64,000 bases of DNA, from NCBI GenBank assembly GCA_943356465.1, contig CALREX010000001.1:124001-188000 (forward strand). Reading direction: 5' to 3'. Below, piece by piece: positions 14,090 through 23,038 of the stretch. The DNA is from Candidatus Peribacteria bacterium. GTDB lineage: Bacteria > Patescibacteriota > Gracilibacteria > UBA1369 > LOWO2-01-FULL-3. Numbering within the stretch: the stretch's first letter is position 1; each line of letters starts with the position of its first letter. The position numbers and the translations under genes are program-made. Under the pieces are notes generated by a model. It saw only the letters and a list, made by a program, of their open reading frames with translations. It had not been told where the DNA came from and ran no database searches.

Positions 14090-15850
14090 ATGATTTCCTG
14101 TTCAAAAAATTGTCGACAGTGTAAAGAGAAATTCGAAATCACAGAAAAAGATGAAGCCTTTTATAAATCCATAGATGTCCCATCCCCTACCCTATGCCCT
14201 TTTTGCCGCATGATCCGCCGACTTTCATACAGAAAAGAAAGATTTTTACATAACAGAAATTGCGACATCTCGGGAAAACAAATTATTTCCGCATATCCAA
14301 AAATTTCACCAATAAATAGAAAAAACAAAATGTTTCCAGTGTATGACACGGATGAATGGTGGAGCGATAAGTGGGATGCATTAGACTACGGAAGAGATTT
14401 CGATTTCTCCCGCCCGTTCTTTGAGCAATTTTTTGAATTACAGTCGGATGTTCCGCGCATGGCTGTCATACAGCAAAAACCGGTTGAAAACAGCCGCTAC
14501 TGCAATGCCGGAAGCAGACTCAAAAATTGTTATCTGATATTTTCAACAAATGAATGTGAAGATTGTTATTATGGATCGTGGATTAATTATTGCAAAAATT
14601 GCATCGACGGCTTGAGCATACAAAACTGCGACTACTGTTATGACTGTATTTATTGTAGGTATTGTTACGAATGTTTTTTCTGCCAAGACTGCAAAAACTG
14701 CTCAAATTCATGGTTTTTAAAAAACTGCATCGCCTGTAAAGACTGTTTTATGTGCATAAATTTAAACCAAAAACAGTACTGTATTTTCAATAAAGAATAT
14801 TCAAAAGACGAATATTTTAAAAAACTGAAGGAGTTTGATTTAGGCAGTAGAAAGAGCATAAATCAACTCAAAGAAGAGTTTAAAAAAATGTGCGCATCAT
14901 CTTTTGTAAAATGTTACACCGGAACAAACAATGAAAATTCCACCGGTAATTATTTGAATAATACAAAAAATTGTCACGAATGTTTCGAACTTGATAACTG
15001 TGAGGATTGTTCACATTCTCAAACTTTAAATAAAGCAAAAAACGCCATGGATCATTCGCATTGGGGAGAAAACAGCGAACTGACTTACGAATGCCAAGCC
15101 TGCGGATATGACTTGTTTAACCTGAAATTCTGCAATCTGTGTTGGACAAATTGTTCAAATTTAACGTATTGTGATAACTGTTTTTCTTCCCAAAATTGTT
15201 TTGGATGCGTCGGACTAAAAAAACAAACATATTGCATTTTTAATAAAAAATATTCAAAAGAAGAATACGAAAAATTGGTGCCGAAAATTATTGAGCATAT
15301 GAAAAAAGACTGGCGAGCGCACGGCGCGAGCTCGCAGGTTGAAGAATCTGGCTCAACCGAGCCTAGGATAGAGTGGGGCGAATTTTTTCCGGAAAAATAT
15401 TCACCATTTGCATACAACGAATCACTTGCCTATGAGCACTTAAGCCTCACAAAAGAAGAAGCACTTTCACGCGGTTGGCAGTGGATAGACAGAGATGAAG
15501 AATATGATTATCAAGGTCCAAAAATCGAAATCCCAGACAACATTTCCGAGATAGCATATGACGAATCAAATCCGGATTTAGCGCCAATTACAAAGCAAAT
15601 TCTCACATGTATAGACTGCGGAAAACTTTATAAAATAATTCCGCAGGAACTTAAATTTTACAAAAGATATGGACTGCCTATTCCAAATAAATGTGCAGAT
15701 TCACGCCATTTCTATAGATTAAAACTAAGAAATCCTAGAAAACTCTGGAACAGAAATTGCGACAATTGCAAAATACCGCTCAAAACGAGTTACGCTATAG
15801 AAAGAAAAGAAAAAGTTCTTTGCGAAGACTGCTATTTCAAACAGATATAG
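14090..15850 (+). CDS. Giant cysteine-rich (CxxC repeat) protein, copy 1
   Basis: The 586 residues include 49 cysteines by my count. The N-terminus has a zinc-ribbon-like pair (CRQC, CPFC) and the block WWSDKWDALDYGRDFDFSR. The centre (about residues 140-240 and 290-385) is a dense ladder of CxxC units spaced 3-5 residues apart, for example NCDYCYDCIYCRYCYECFFC. It ends in two more pairs (CIDC, CDNC, CEDC) around a second YKIIPQELKFYKRYGLPIP block. A paralog with the same layout lies at 47789-49471. No signal peptide is seen. Multi-zinc or metal-cluster binding is likely; the function is unknown. Residues about 408-426 are an extra insert missing from the paralog. Confidence 0.85.
   Translation: MISCSKNCRQCKEKFEITEKDEAFYKSIDVPSPTLCPFCRMIRRLSYRKERFLHNRNCDISGKQIISAYPKISPINRKNKMFPVYDTDEWWSDKWDALDYGRDFDFSRPFFEQFFELQSDVPRMAVIQQKPVENSRYCNAGSRLKNCYLIFSTNECEDCYYGSWINYCKNCIDGLSIQNCDYCYDCIYCRYCYECFFCQDCKNCSNSWFLKNCIACKDCFMCINLNQKQYCIFNKEYSKDEYFKKLKEFDLGSRKSINQLKEEFKKMCASSFVKCYTGTNNENSTGNYLNNTKNCHECFELDNCEDCSHSQTLNKAKNAMDHSHWGENSELTYECQACGYDLFNLKFCNLCWTNCSNLTYCDNCFSSQNCFGCVGLKKQTYCIFNKKYSKEEYEKLVPKIIEHMKKDWRAHGASSQVEESGSTEPRIEWGEFFPEKYSPFAYNESLAYEHLSLTKEEALSRGWQWIDRDEEYDYQGPKIEIPDNISEIAYDESNPDLAPITKQILTCIDCGKLYKIIPQELKFYKRYGLPIPNKCADSRHFYRLKLRNPRKLWNRNCDNCKIPLKTSYAIERKEKVLCEDCYFKQI
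15308..15376 (+). repeat. GC-rich palindromic insert inside cysteine-rich copy 1
   Basis: About 57-66 bases with no counterpart in the paralog, clearly richer in G+C than the gene around it. It contains GCGAGC/GCTCGC, the self-complementary GCGAGCTCGC, GGTTGA/TCAACC and GGCTC/GAGCC, so it can fold into small hairpins. The frame is kept. It resembles in style the Rickettsia palindromic elements found inside genes. Confidence 0.5.
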
Positions 15851-15870
15851 CCGCTCATAATCCGGAAAGC

Positions 15871-15900
15871 TTGACGCGTAAAGCTAAAAGTGGTTAAAAT
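15871..15900 (+). promoter_or_regulatory. Promoter of the 1256-residue protein gene
   Basis: TTGACG (15871-15876), an 18-base spacer and TAAAAT (15895-15900). The start site near 15907 lies about 20 bases before the ATG at 15927. Confidence 0.6.
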
Positions 15901-15906
15901 AACCAC
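15890..15906. promoter_or_regulatory. Dyad over the -10 box of the 1256-residue gene
   Basis: GTGGTTA and TAACCAC are perfect 7-bp arms around AAA, centred on the -10 box. This is a typical position for a repressor site. Confidence 0.45.
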
Positions 15907-15926
15907 CATTTTGCTATCGCTACGTT

Positions 15927-18900
15927 ATGTCACAAGAAGATACAAAAGGCGCAGAAGATCAAGAGCCTAATACAGGTAGAAAGCCTATTGCTAGAACTTT
16001 GACACGTGCAGAGCTGGATGCGTATTACGCAAGACAACAAAGCGGAAATATTCCTCCGCAACCCGTAGAAACATTAAGGCCGGCCAAAAGCCTGACTCTT
16101 AGCAGTAGAGAGGCCACTCCTTTTGACAGTCGTATAGCAAGAGTCGGAGCAAGAGATCTTAATGGTTTGTATTATAAATACCTTAGGTTGCAAAGCACAG
16201 CAGCCGAATTGGCAAGACATGGTAAAGGCATAGGAAGAGCAGATCGTTTGATGCAGTTATCTAATGACGAAAGGCTTACATTAAGCAAAATGAGGGCCAA
16301 GGCGAGTGCGGCACAGGAATCGGATGAAGGGGATGAACCGGAAGACGAGGGTTACTTTGCAGAAAGTTCATATTTTGCAAGAACTGACTACATCAGAACA
16401 TCGGAAAAACAAAGAGAAATAAAAGCCATATTATTAGAACTCGGACTTACCGAAATGCTATTATTCGGCGATTGGAAGGTAAATAGAGAAGGAGGTGAAA
16501 GAGAAAAAATAGTATCGCCTGTTCCGGCTGAAGGCGAACGGCGTGCCGAGATTATGCGAGAAGCTATAGGTCTTCGGAATGCAATCGATAGAAAGGATAA
16601 GAAAGCTATCGAAGCAAAAACCAATCGTATTGCAGAATTACTCGGACTAAAAGACGCAAAAGCATCTGCCGCAGCTGTTGTTTTAAAAGAATTAAACAAA
16701 AAAAATACAGGTGATAAAAATGATGACACAAAAGATCTGGATATCGCAGTAGAGTCGACTTTATCGGATGATATCACAAGAAGTATGGGGATAGTTTCTT
16801 TTCCGGAAGTAGAAAGATTAATTTTACAATTTCACAGGGATAACGGATTGCTTGCCACTACAGCGCCAATAAAAGAGGGCAAATTAGCAGCTCTAGATCT
16901 TGGTTGCGGAAATGGAGTTACAGGAGAACGGCTAAGACGTGATTCGACAGACGCCTTCAAGATTGGTCGTCGTTTGTTAAATTATTGGATAGAAATTGGT
17001 TTTGCAGACAAAATTTATTGGACACTTTCAGACTTGCTTTACAACTTACTTCGCGATGAACACAAAAACGACTCCACAGTTTTGGAATTTATCGAAGTTG
17101 TATCAAAACTTTTAATTCTTAGAATAAATAATCTAAAAAGACATCCTCAAAAACAATTAAATAAAGATGACAAAACTATTTTGGAATTAGCAACTAATCC
17201 AAATGTAATAAGGATGATTTTGCCAAATCTAGAACGATATATCAGGCGTTTCAAAGATCTAAAGATAATAAGAGCTGATGGGGAATTTGAGCTGGATAGC
17301 GAACAAGTTTTATCAGCAGAATGCAGAGGATTGATTCATGATTTCTTCGAAGGCCCGGAACTTTTCAGGGGTGGAGTGGAATCAATATTTAAACCCAGCA
17401 AGACAGGCAGAAAACTGGCCACAAGAGCTTTTTTGGAAACTTATTTCCGTGACGAAGCGGTAGAGCACGAAGATAAAGTCGAGAAAGATATACATGACAA
17501 AGTGGAAGAAATTGATAAAGTTGATAAGCATTACGATGCAACCACAGAAGAAATAAAGCCGATCAATCAAAGAATAATTGCGTTAAAAGAAGCCTTGAAA
17601 ACGCAAGACTTAGACGAAGAAGAGAGAGCTTCGATTAAAGATGAACTCGCCGATTTAACTGTGAAATTTAACAATTTAATTCAACAACGGAAAAAGATCA
17701 GGGCCCAAAAAAGCGATTTAGCTAAGGAAAAAGAGGAAATAGAAAAAAGAAGACAAACAAATTTGGCAGGAGAAATAACAATATATCCACATAACGTAAT
17801 TCTTGGTGATTTTGCTGAATTCGCAAAAATAATGCCGGATGATAAAACATTCGACTGGGTACGTTCATGGAGGGCAAGTTCACACGCTAATGATACGCAG
17901 TATGCTGAACTTATGCATGAATGCGCCAAGCGCCTGAAGCCAGGAGGTATTATTACAGAAGATGGTAAACGTGAGTCCTACACCAGATTCGAGAGAATGA
18001 AGCAGCTGGAAGAATTACAAAAAAACCTCGGCAATAGATACAGAGTCAGTTTAATAGCAAAGGCGAAAGGGCCGGTTGGAGTTTTAATAGAAAGGGCTAT
18101 AGAGAAAAGTGATGGAGAAATAGTCTTTTTTTCTGATCAAAAAGGCGGCGAATTAATGAGAGATGACGCCTCATTAATTCAAGTTGATGTATTTGCAGCC
18201 AGATGGCCGGAAATGGCTGTAAGGAATGAAATTATCGGAAGATTAAAAGGTCTTTTTATCGATTCGGCATTACAAGATTGTGCACCGCAAGATGTTAGAA
18301 CAAGAACTTATCATGGCAGAATGCAATTTCAACATTTGCATCGCGCAGTGGATAATTGTCTTGAAGAACGTTTATTCAAAACCGAAGAATGGGAAAGGCT
18401 AAAAAGAAAAAATCCTGACGATGCTGAATTTAAACAATCTATTGATAGAGTTTGGAAAGTTATAAGTAAAGAAATTGAATATGTGCGAAAACGAATAAAT
18501 ATCGTGGCAAATGGAGCAATTTTATCACAAGGTGACAACGCAACTGTTCAAGCATTCGCACCAAGATATCCGGCAAGTACTCGGGTAAATGAGGCAATAG
18601 CGGAAAATAGAACTTGTAAGGCACAGTCGCTGCCAAGGAATCTAAATGTTCCCGATTTATCTGACACAAAACTTGAAGAGCAAAGACAAAATCTTGTGAC
18701 TACACTGAAAGAGATTGCTCAATTAACAGATGGTCCATCACTTAGACTACACCTATATAATTGTTTTACAGATCCTGCGATGCTGGACACTGTGTTAACA
18801 CTGCTTGGTGCAAACAAAGATCCGGAAAAAAGGAAATTACTTGAGGTTGTTAATGTGAAAATTCAGGGCGGACATTATCCTAAATCATACGACTATCCTA

Positions 18901-19697
18901 CACAAAAACACGGAGTCATAGATGTTTTTGGAGGTAGTACAAATGACGCCTATGATCCAGGTGGTAACAGATATATTGATGAGTTTATGGTGCCTTGGCT
19001 TAAGAGGATAGAAGGCGGCGAAGCCGTACGTGGTTTAGGCATTTGTTTCGGATCGCAGTGTATGATTGAGGCGACAGGAAGATTAAAGAATTTTGATGTA
19101 ACAACTGAAAGAGGAGCTCTCCAGTTTGGCCCATATCCGGTAGTGTTTGGCGACAGACATATTACACTTGAGCATTTGGCTGGGAAGGCTTGCACAGGAG
19201 TTTTTACGCGCTCGGGATATTCGGTGCCTGAAGACAGCGAGACGTCCAGAAAATATCTCCGTCCATTGGCTCACGAGGGTAAAATGAATGAAAATGGAGT
19301 TTGGTTGCCGGACACAGCTTTACCACCGGTTGCATATTCATTATTGGGCGGACGGGCTGTAACAGCGCAGATGCATTTAGAGACAAGTTTAAAAGATCCT
19401 AGGCACATAAGACATCTAATTCGTCATGCCAATAAACACTCTGCAGATTTATCTAAAGTTTTTGGGCCAAGTTTGTTTTTTGGAGACAATCCTTTGATGT
19501 CACCAAATTATTTAAAAGATCATCATTTTAGTCTTCAAGCCCAAAGTATTTCAGGCGAAAGTACAAACTGGGTGGCCAAAGATATAGGCATGGCTTTTTT
19601 GATCCCATCGCTGCTGCATTTGGCAACAGCTTTACTATCGGAGTTGAAAAGATCTAGAGTTTCGACGCCTTCCGGTTTGCAAGAACCAGTTCGATAA
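15927..19697 (+). CDS. 1256-residue protein with split methyltransferase and glutamine-amidotransferase domains
   Basis: A very large soluble protein. Residues about 321-333 read ALDLGCGNG, the SAM-binding motif I of class I methyltransferases. About 330 residues later, near 655-690, ECAKRLKPGGIITEDG gives the post-II part of the same fold. The insert between them is helical and includes a charged coiled coil (about 510-610). Residues about 1005-1170 are a class I glutamine-amidotransferase-like domain: a nucleophile elbow GLGICFGSQC with C1040, and AQMHLE with H1150 and E1152. The N-terminal 300 residues are unrecognised. The combination is unfamiliar to me. Possible roles include small-molecule or RNA modification. 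The 3' end overlaps the convergent PAS gene by 44 bases. Confidence 0.75.
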   Translation: MSQEDTKGAEDQEPNTGRKPIARTLTRAELDAYYARQQSGNIPPQPVETLRPAKSLTLSSREATPFDSRIARVGARDLNGLYYKYLRLQSTAAELARHGKGIGRADRLMQLSNDERLTLSKMRAKASAAQESDEGDEPEDEGYFAESSYFARTDYIRTSEKQREIKAILLELGLTEMLLFGDWKVNREGGEREKIVSPVPAEGERRAEIMREAIGLRNAIDRKDKKAIEAKTNRIAELLGLKDAKASAAAVVLKELNKKNTGDKNDDTKDLDIAVESTLSDDITRSMGIVSFPEVERLILQFHRDNGLLATTAPIKEGKLAALDLGCGNGVTGERLRRDSTDAFKIGRRLLNYWIEIGFADKIYWTLSDLLYNLLRDEHKNDSTVLEFIEVVSKLLILRINNLKRHPQKQLNKDDKTILELATNPNVIRMILPNLERYIRRFKDLKIIRADGEFELDSEQVLSAECRGLIHDFFEGPELFRGGVESIFKPSKTGRKLATRAFLETYFRDEAVEHEDKVEKDIHDKVEEIDKVDKHYDATTEEIKPINQRIIALKEALKTQDLDEEERASIKDELADLTVKFNNLIQQRKKIRAQKSDLAKEKEEIEKRRQTNLAGEITIYPHNVILGDFAEFAKIMPDDKTFDWVRSWRASSHANDTQYAELMHECAKRLKPGGIITEDGKRESYTRFERMKQLEELQKNLGNRYRVSLIAKAKGPVGVLIERAIEKSDGEIVFFSDQKGGELMRDDASLIQVDVFAARWPEMAVRNEIIGRLKGLFIDSALQDCAPQDVRTRTYHGRMQFQHLHRAVDNCLEERLFKTEEWERLKRKNPDDAEFKQSIDRVWKVISKEIEYVRKRINIVANGAILSQGDNATVQAFAPRYPASTRVNEAIAENRTCKAQSLPRNLNVPDLSDTKLEEQRQNLVTTLKEIAQLTDGPSLRLHLYNCFTDPAMLDTVLTLLGANKDPEKRKLLEVVNVKIQGGHYPKSYDYPTQKHGVIDVFGGSTNDAYDPGGNRYIDEFMVPWLKRIEGGEAVRGLGICFGSQCMIEATGRLKNFDVTTERGALQFGPYPVVFGDRHITLEHLAGKACTGVFTRSGYSVPEDSETSRKYLRPLAHEGKMNENGVWLPDTALPPVAYSLLGGRAVTAQMHLETSLKDPRHIRHLIRHANKHSADLSKVFGPSLFFGDNPLMSPNYLKDHHFSLQAQSISGESTNWVAKDIGMAFLIPSLLHLATALLSELKRSRVSTPSGLQEPVR

Positions 19698-20928
19698 GCT
19701 TGGCATATTTTTCTATAAATTCATTCTCGAAAATTTCCAGTTTTTTATCAGGACTGCAATAAAGAGACAAACTACCGATCAACAATCCATTAGACTTTAA
19801 TGGTATTAGAAGCAAAGAAGCCAAATTACTTTTCTTCGCCAGATATTTGGATTGATATTTCGGTTCCTTTGTTATATCCACAATTTTCAGAGATGATTCC
19901 AGTTTAAAAGCTTTTTCAGCCAAGCTATTAGGATATTTGATAGACGATTTTCCTGACCAATCACTTGCCAAACCAAAAGAAGAAACAAGATCTAGCGTGT
20001 TTTTCTTTTTATTATAAATCCTCAGAACACAAGCGTCTATTTTCGTAAGCATTATGATTGAAGTAACAATAAAATCCGCGACTTGTTTTTCATCGCTTTG
20101 CGATTCCTGAAGAGTTAAAAGATCAAAAATATAATCCATTTCCCTTCTGATAACGCCAAATTTATTATAGGCTTCCTTGATTTTATTATATTTAAGAGCT
20201 AATTCTTCCTCTAGTTTTGCCTGATTTGTTATATCTCTGGCAATTATAAGATAAAATAAAACAGGCTTATTCTCACCCATAAAAACAGGCGTTAACGTAG
20301 CCGATATTTTCACAGGCTCTTTATTTTTATGCTTAGCTCCAAGTTCAAGATTATATCTGACGGCGGAATCGGAAAGAATTTTCTTCATCTCCTTTTGTGA
20401 AAAAATCTTAGTAAGATTTCCTCCGACTATTTCTTCTTTTTTATAACCAAATATAATTTTTGCACCTTTATTCCAGGATTCTATACAGCCTTTGGAATTA
20501 AAAGTGATAATAGCATCTGTGGCATATTGAATAGCTTTATTGAGGATAAGTTCTTTTTCTTCTTTCTTTTTTAAATCACTTAAATCCGTCATAATACCGA
20601 TAGTGCCGCCATCAGGAAGAGGCGTACCGCTAAGCAAAACAGGCGTTTTTCGTCCATCTTTGGCGACAAGATTACCTTCATAGCTGGAACTTACGCCTTT
20701 CTTCCTTTTCACAGTATTTACATTTTTAACACGCTCGGCACTTTCTTTGTCCCAAAAATCATAAGACTGTCTGCCAATCATTTCCTCCAAAGTATAACCT
20801 GTCATTTTACAAAACTTTGGATTTGCATAAACTGTTTTCTCATCCTTATCCCCCATCCAAACACCTTCGTTCATATGTTCAACAAGCTTTTTAAACGTGA
20901 TCTCGGTTGGTAATTTTTTTGCTGACAT
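19654..20928 (-). CDS. PAS-PAS-GAF sensory protein without an output domain
   Basis: The product has 424 residues. PAS 1 (about 8-120) has VWMGDKDEKTVYANPKFCKMTGY. PAS 2 (about 128-240) has ATDAIITFNSKGCIESWNKGA. A short coiled linker follows, then a GAF domain (about 270-415: DACVLRIYNKKKNTLDLVSSFG to LLIPLKSNGLLIGSLSLYC). No kinase, cyclase or DNA-binding domain is present, so it must signal through a partner. It starts 6 bases after the stop of the (p)ppGpp synthetase gene and is probably cotranscribed with it, which suggests it feeds a signal into that enzyme. The ligand is unknown. Confidence 0.88.
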   Translation of the reverse strand: MSAKKLPTEITFKKLVEHMNEGVWMGDKDEKTVYANPKFCKMTGYTLEEMIGRQSYDFWDKESAERVKNVNTVKRKKGVSSSYEGNLVAKDGRKTPVLLSGTPLPDGGTIGIMTDLSDLKKKEEKELILNKAIQYATDAIITFNSKGCIESWNKGAKIIFGYKKEEIVGGNLTKIFSQKEMKKILSDSAVRYNLELGAKHKNKEPVKISATLTPVFMGENKPVLFYLIIARDITNQAKLEEELALKYNKIKEAYNKFGVIRREMDYIFDLLTLQESQSDEKQVADFIVTSIIMLTKIDACVLRIYNKKKNTLDLVSSFGLASDWSGKSSIKYPNSLAEKAFKLESSLKIVDITKEPKYQSKYLAKKSNLASLLLIPLKSNGLLIGSLSLYCSPDKKLEIFENEFIEKYAKLIELVLANRKASKL

Positions 20929-20933
20929 TTTTA

Positions 20934-21974
20934 TTAAATTACAATTTTAATCAGGTCTCCATCCTTAATTTTATAATTCAAATCCTTGCTGACACCATTC
21001 ACTATAGCGCTTTTTGCTTTATTGCCAAGGTTTGTGTGAATTTGATAAGCAAAATCTTTTGCCGTGGATCCACCTCCAAGTTTAAAAATGTCACCCTGAA
21101 AAGAAAGACAATACACATCTTCATTTTTATTTTCAGCAAGTGACTCAAAATAATTTATTAAAACTTTTTCTTTTTCAGTAGGTAATCTGGATTTTTTTTC
21201 TTTAGCATAAAGATAATGAGCGGCAAGTCCGTTTTCCGCAAAATCATGCATTGATTTTGTGCGAATCTGGACCTCTGCAGGTAAATCCAAATTCGTTATG
21301 ATATTTGCAAGACCGGTATGCAAACTTTGATAACCGTTAATTTTTGGGATAGTGATGTAATCCTTAAAATTATCTATAATCGGAGTAAATTCATCATGAA
21401 AAATATTCAAAACATCAAAGCATTGTTTTTCGGAATTACTCAAAAGAATGACCCTAAAAGCAAAGATATCTTTTAAATTTAAAACAGTATCCTGAAATTT
21501 CTTTTTAATTTTCCTGTGAATACTGTAAATATTTTTATAACGTCCGTGAATTTCAAAATTATAATTTTTACTTTTCAATAATTTTCCAAGAATATCCAAA
21601 ATTGTGCCTATAAGTTTTGTGGATTCTTTTTTATATTTAGCCATTGCCTTGTCTATTTTGGCATATTCTTCAGGCTCGATTATTTTAAAACAATCATCAT
21701 CAAGCATTTGTTTCTCCTCAAAAAATCCAAACCTTTCACAAAGCTGAGAAAAAATTTTAAGGTACTGATTCGCAAGATATTGTCTGGATTTATCATCTTT
21801 TTCTTCCGACAAATTTTCCTTAAAAAATTCCATGAACTCATAAAAATCTTTCGGTTTTTGAGAAAATTTATGGAAAAAATAGTCTAGAATAAGTTCTCGA
21901 TTTTTTTGCCCATCTCTAATAGAAGCCAGAAAACACAGCCATTTATTAAACTCTTCTGATTGAGCTGAAGTCAT
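20934..21974 (-). CDS. RelA/SpoT-type (p)ppGpp synthetase, synthetase-TGS form
   Basis: The product has 346 residues. The synthetase domain (about 125-265) shows HGRYKNIYSIHRKI, DIFAFRVIL, DYITIPKINGYQSLHT and EVQIRTKSMHDFAENGLAAHY, the usual substrate and catalytic motifs of RSH enzymes. A TGS domain follows (about 285-346, VYCLSFQGDIFKLGGGSTAKDFAYQIH). The N-terminal 120 residues lack the HD hydrolase motif, and there is no ACT/RRM end. It should make but not degrade the alarmone. It leads an operon with the PAS-PAS-GAF protein, giving a compact candidate sensor-alarmone module. Confidence 0.9.
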   Translation of the reverse strand: MTSAQSEEFNKWLCFLASIRDGQKNRELILDYFFHKFSQKPKDFYEFMEFFKENLSEEKDDKSRQYLANQYLKIFSQLCERFGFFEEKQMLDDDCFKIIEPEEYAKIDKAMAKYKKESTKLIGTILDILGKLLKSKNYNFEIHGRYKNIYSIHRKIKKKFQDTVLNLKDIFAFRVILLSNSEKQCFDVLNIFHDEFTPIIDNFKDYITIPKINGYQSLHTGLANIITNLDLPAEVQIRTKSMHDFAENGLAAHYLYAKEKKSRLPTEKEKVLINYFESLAENKNEDVYCLSFQGDIFKLGGGSTAKDFAYQIHTNLGNKAKSAIVNGVSKDLNYKIKDGDLIKIVI

Positions 21975-22084
21975 TTGTAGTGCTTAAACGAATATAATTT
22001 GCCATAGAAGGGGTAATTCCCATAGCACGCCAGCTTGACAAAGCAGCTGTTTTAAGGCAAACTCACGCTCCTGAAAATAAATTT

Positions 22085-23035
22085 ATGAAAGGAAAAAGTT
22101 TAGAAAGTGGCGGCATACCGGAACTCGTTCCCCAAAGGGATCTGAATGCACTCAAATCATGGGGAAAACTCGTAGACGGAAGGACTGCAATGACAGATAT
22201 TGTATGCCAAGAATTAAGAGATACACTTGCTCAAAGAGCTTCGATGCTTGTAGCTTTAGATGGAGCCCCAGGAACAGGCAAAAGTGGATTAGGAGATAAA
22301 ATTAAAGCCAAAGTAATCGAAGAAGGTTTACTACAAGAAGACAATATTTTCACGCTTGATGCGGATCTTTTTTTGGGAACAGAGAGAGGTACTCCTGAAA
22401 GAGCAGGTCTTACCGCCACATCTATGTCATTTTGGAGAAACTATATTCGCTATGACGAAGCAAAAAGTGCTCTTGGCAAAGCAGTTGACATGGTTGGAAG
22501 AGAGGAAGGTGGAGAAATAGAAATTCCAAGGGCGTATGTTCGCAATAATGGTGGAAAATTTACTCCACATAATCTTGTTTTAAGGCCAAACACGCGTCTT
22601 TTGATTATCGACGGAGTAGGCTCAATAGGCAACCTTCTAAAGCCCGATTTGCTGCCACCATGGTTACGACCATATTCTGTAATGATGCACACATCTAGCA
22701 AGGAAGGGCTTTTTCACGCAACTCTACGTGACATGTTAAACGGCAGAGATGGAACAAATTTCCAGCAACTATATCAAAGAAGACGAGAAGAGTATGAGTA
22801 CATTGTACCTGCACTTTCCAGGTCAATTTCGCAGGCAAACAAAATTTGTCGTCGTTTCCCAAGGAGTAAAGACTTTGTGGATAGTGTCAGAAAAAAAGAC
22901 TCTGAAATAAAAACAGGACAAGTAACAACAAGATTAACCATGCAGCAGGTGCTTGCAAGTATTGAACCGGATTTATTAAGAAGCATATTCCCGGGAGAAA
23001 TACCTAAAGAAGTTTTATCAGGAAAAAACAGATAA
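22085..23035 (+). CDS. P-loop kinase-like NTPase
   Basis: The product has 316 residues. A Walker A loop GAPGTGKSG lies at about residues 59-67, followed by TLDADLFLGTERGTPER, where the first aspartates sit as in uridine kinase and phosphoribulokinase. A later strand ends LLIIDGVGSIGN, like a Walker B aspartate. An arginine-rich helical part (LYQRRREEYEYIVPALSRS) could form the lid. It best fits the uridine kinase/PRK-like group, with the substrate unknown. The next gene, an alpha/beta hydrolase, begins 3 bases after its stop. TTGACA at 22033 lies upstream but has no good -10 partner. Confidence 0.7.
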   Translation: MKGKSLESGGIPELVPQRDLNALKSWGKLVDGRTAMTDIVCQELRDTLAQRASMLVALDGAPGTGKSGLGDKIKAKVIEEGLLQEDNIFTLDADLFLGTERGTPERAGLTATSMSFWRNYIRYDEAKSALGKAVDMVGREEGGEIEIPRAYVRNNGGKFTPHNLVLRPNTRLLIIDGVGSIGNLLKPDLLPPWLRPYSVMMHTSSKEGLFHATLRDMLNGRDGTNFQQLYQRRREEYEYIVPALSRSISQANKICRRFPRSKDFVDSVRKKDSEIKTGQVTTRLTMQQVLASIEPDLLRSIFPGEIPKEVLSGKNR

Positions 23036-23038
23036 AAT

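Noticed and set aside
22033-22038. TTGACA as the promoter of the kinase-hydrolase pair
   Set aside because: No acceptable -10 box lies 16-18 bases downstream, so I left it out of the feature list.
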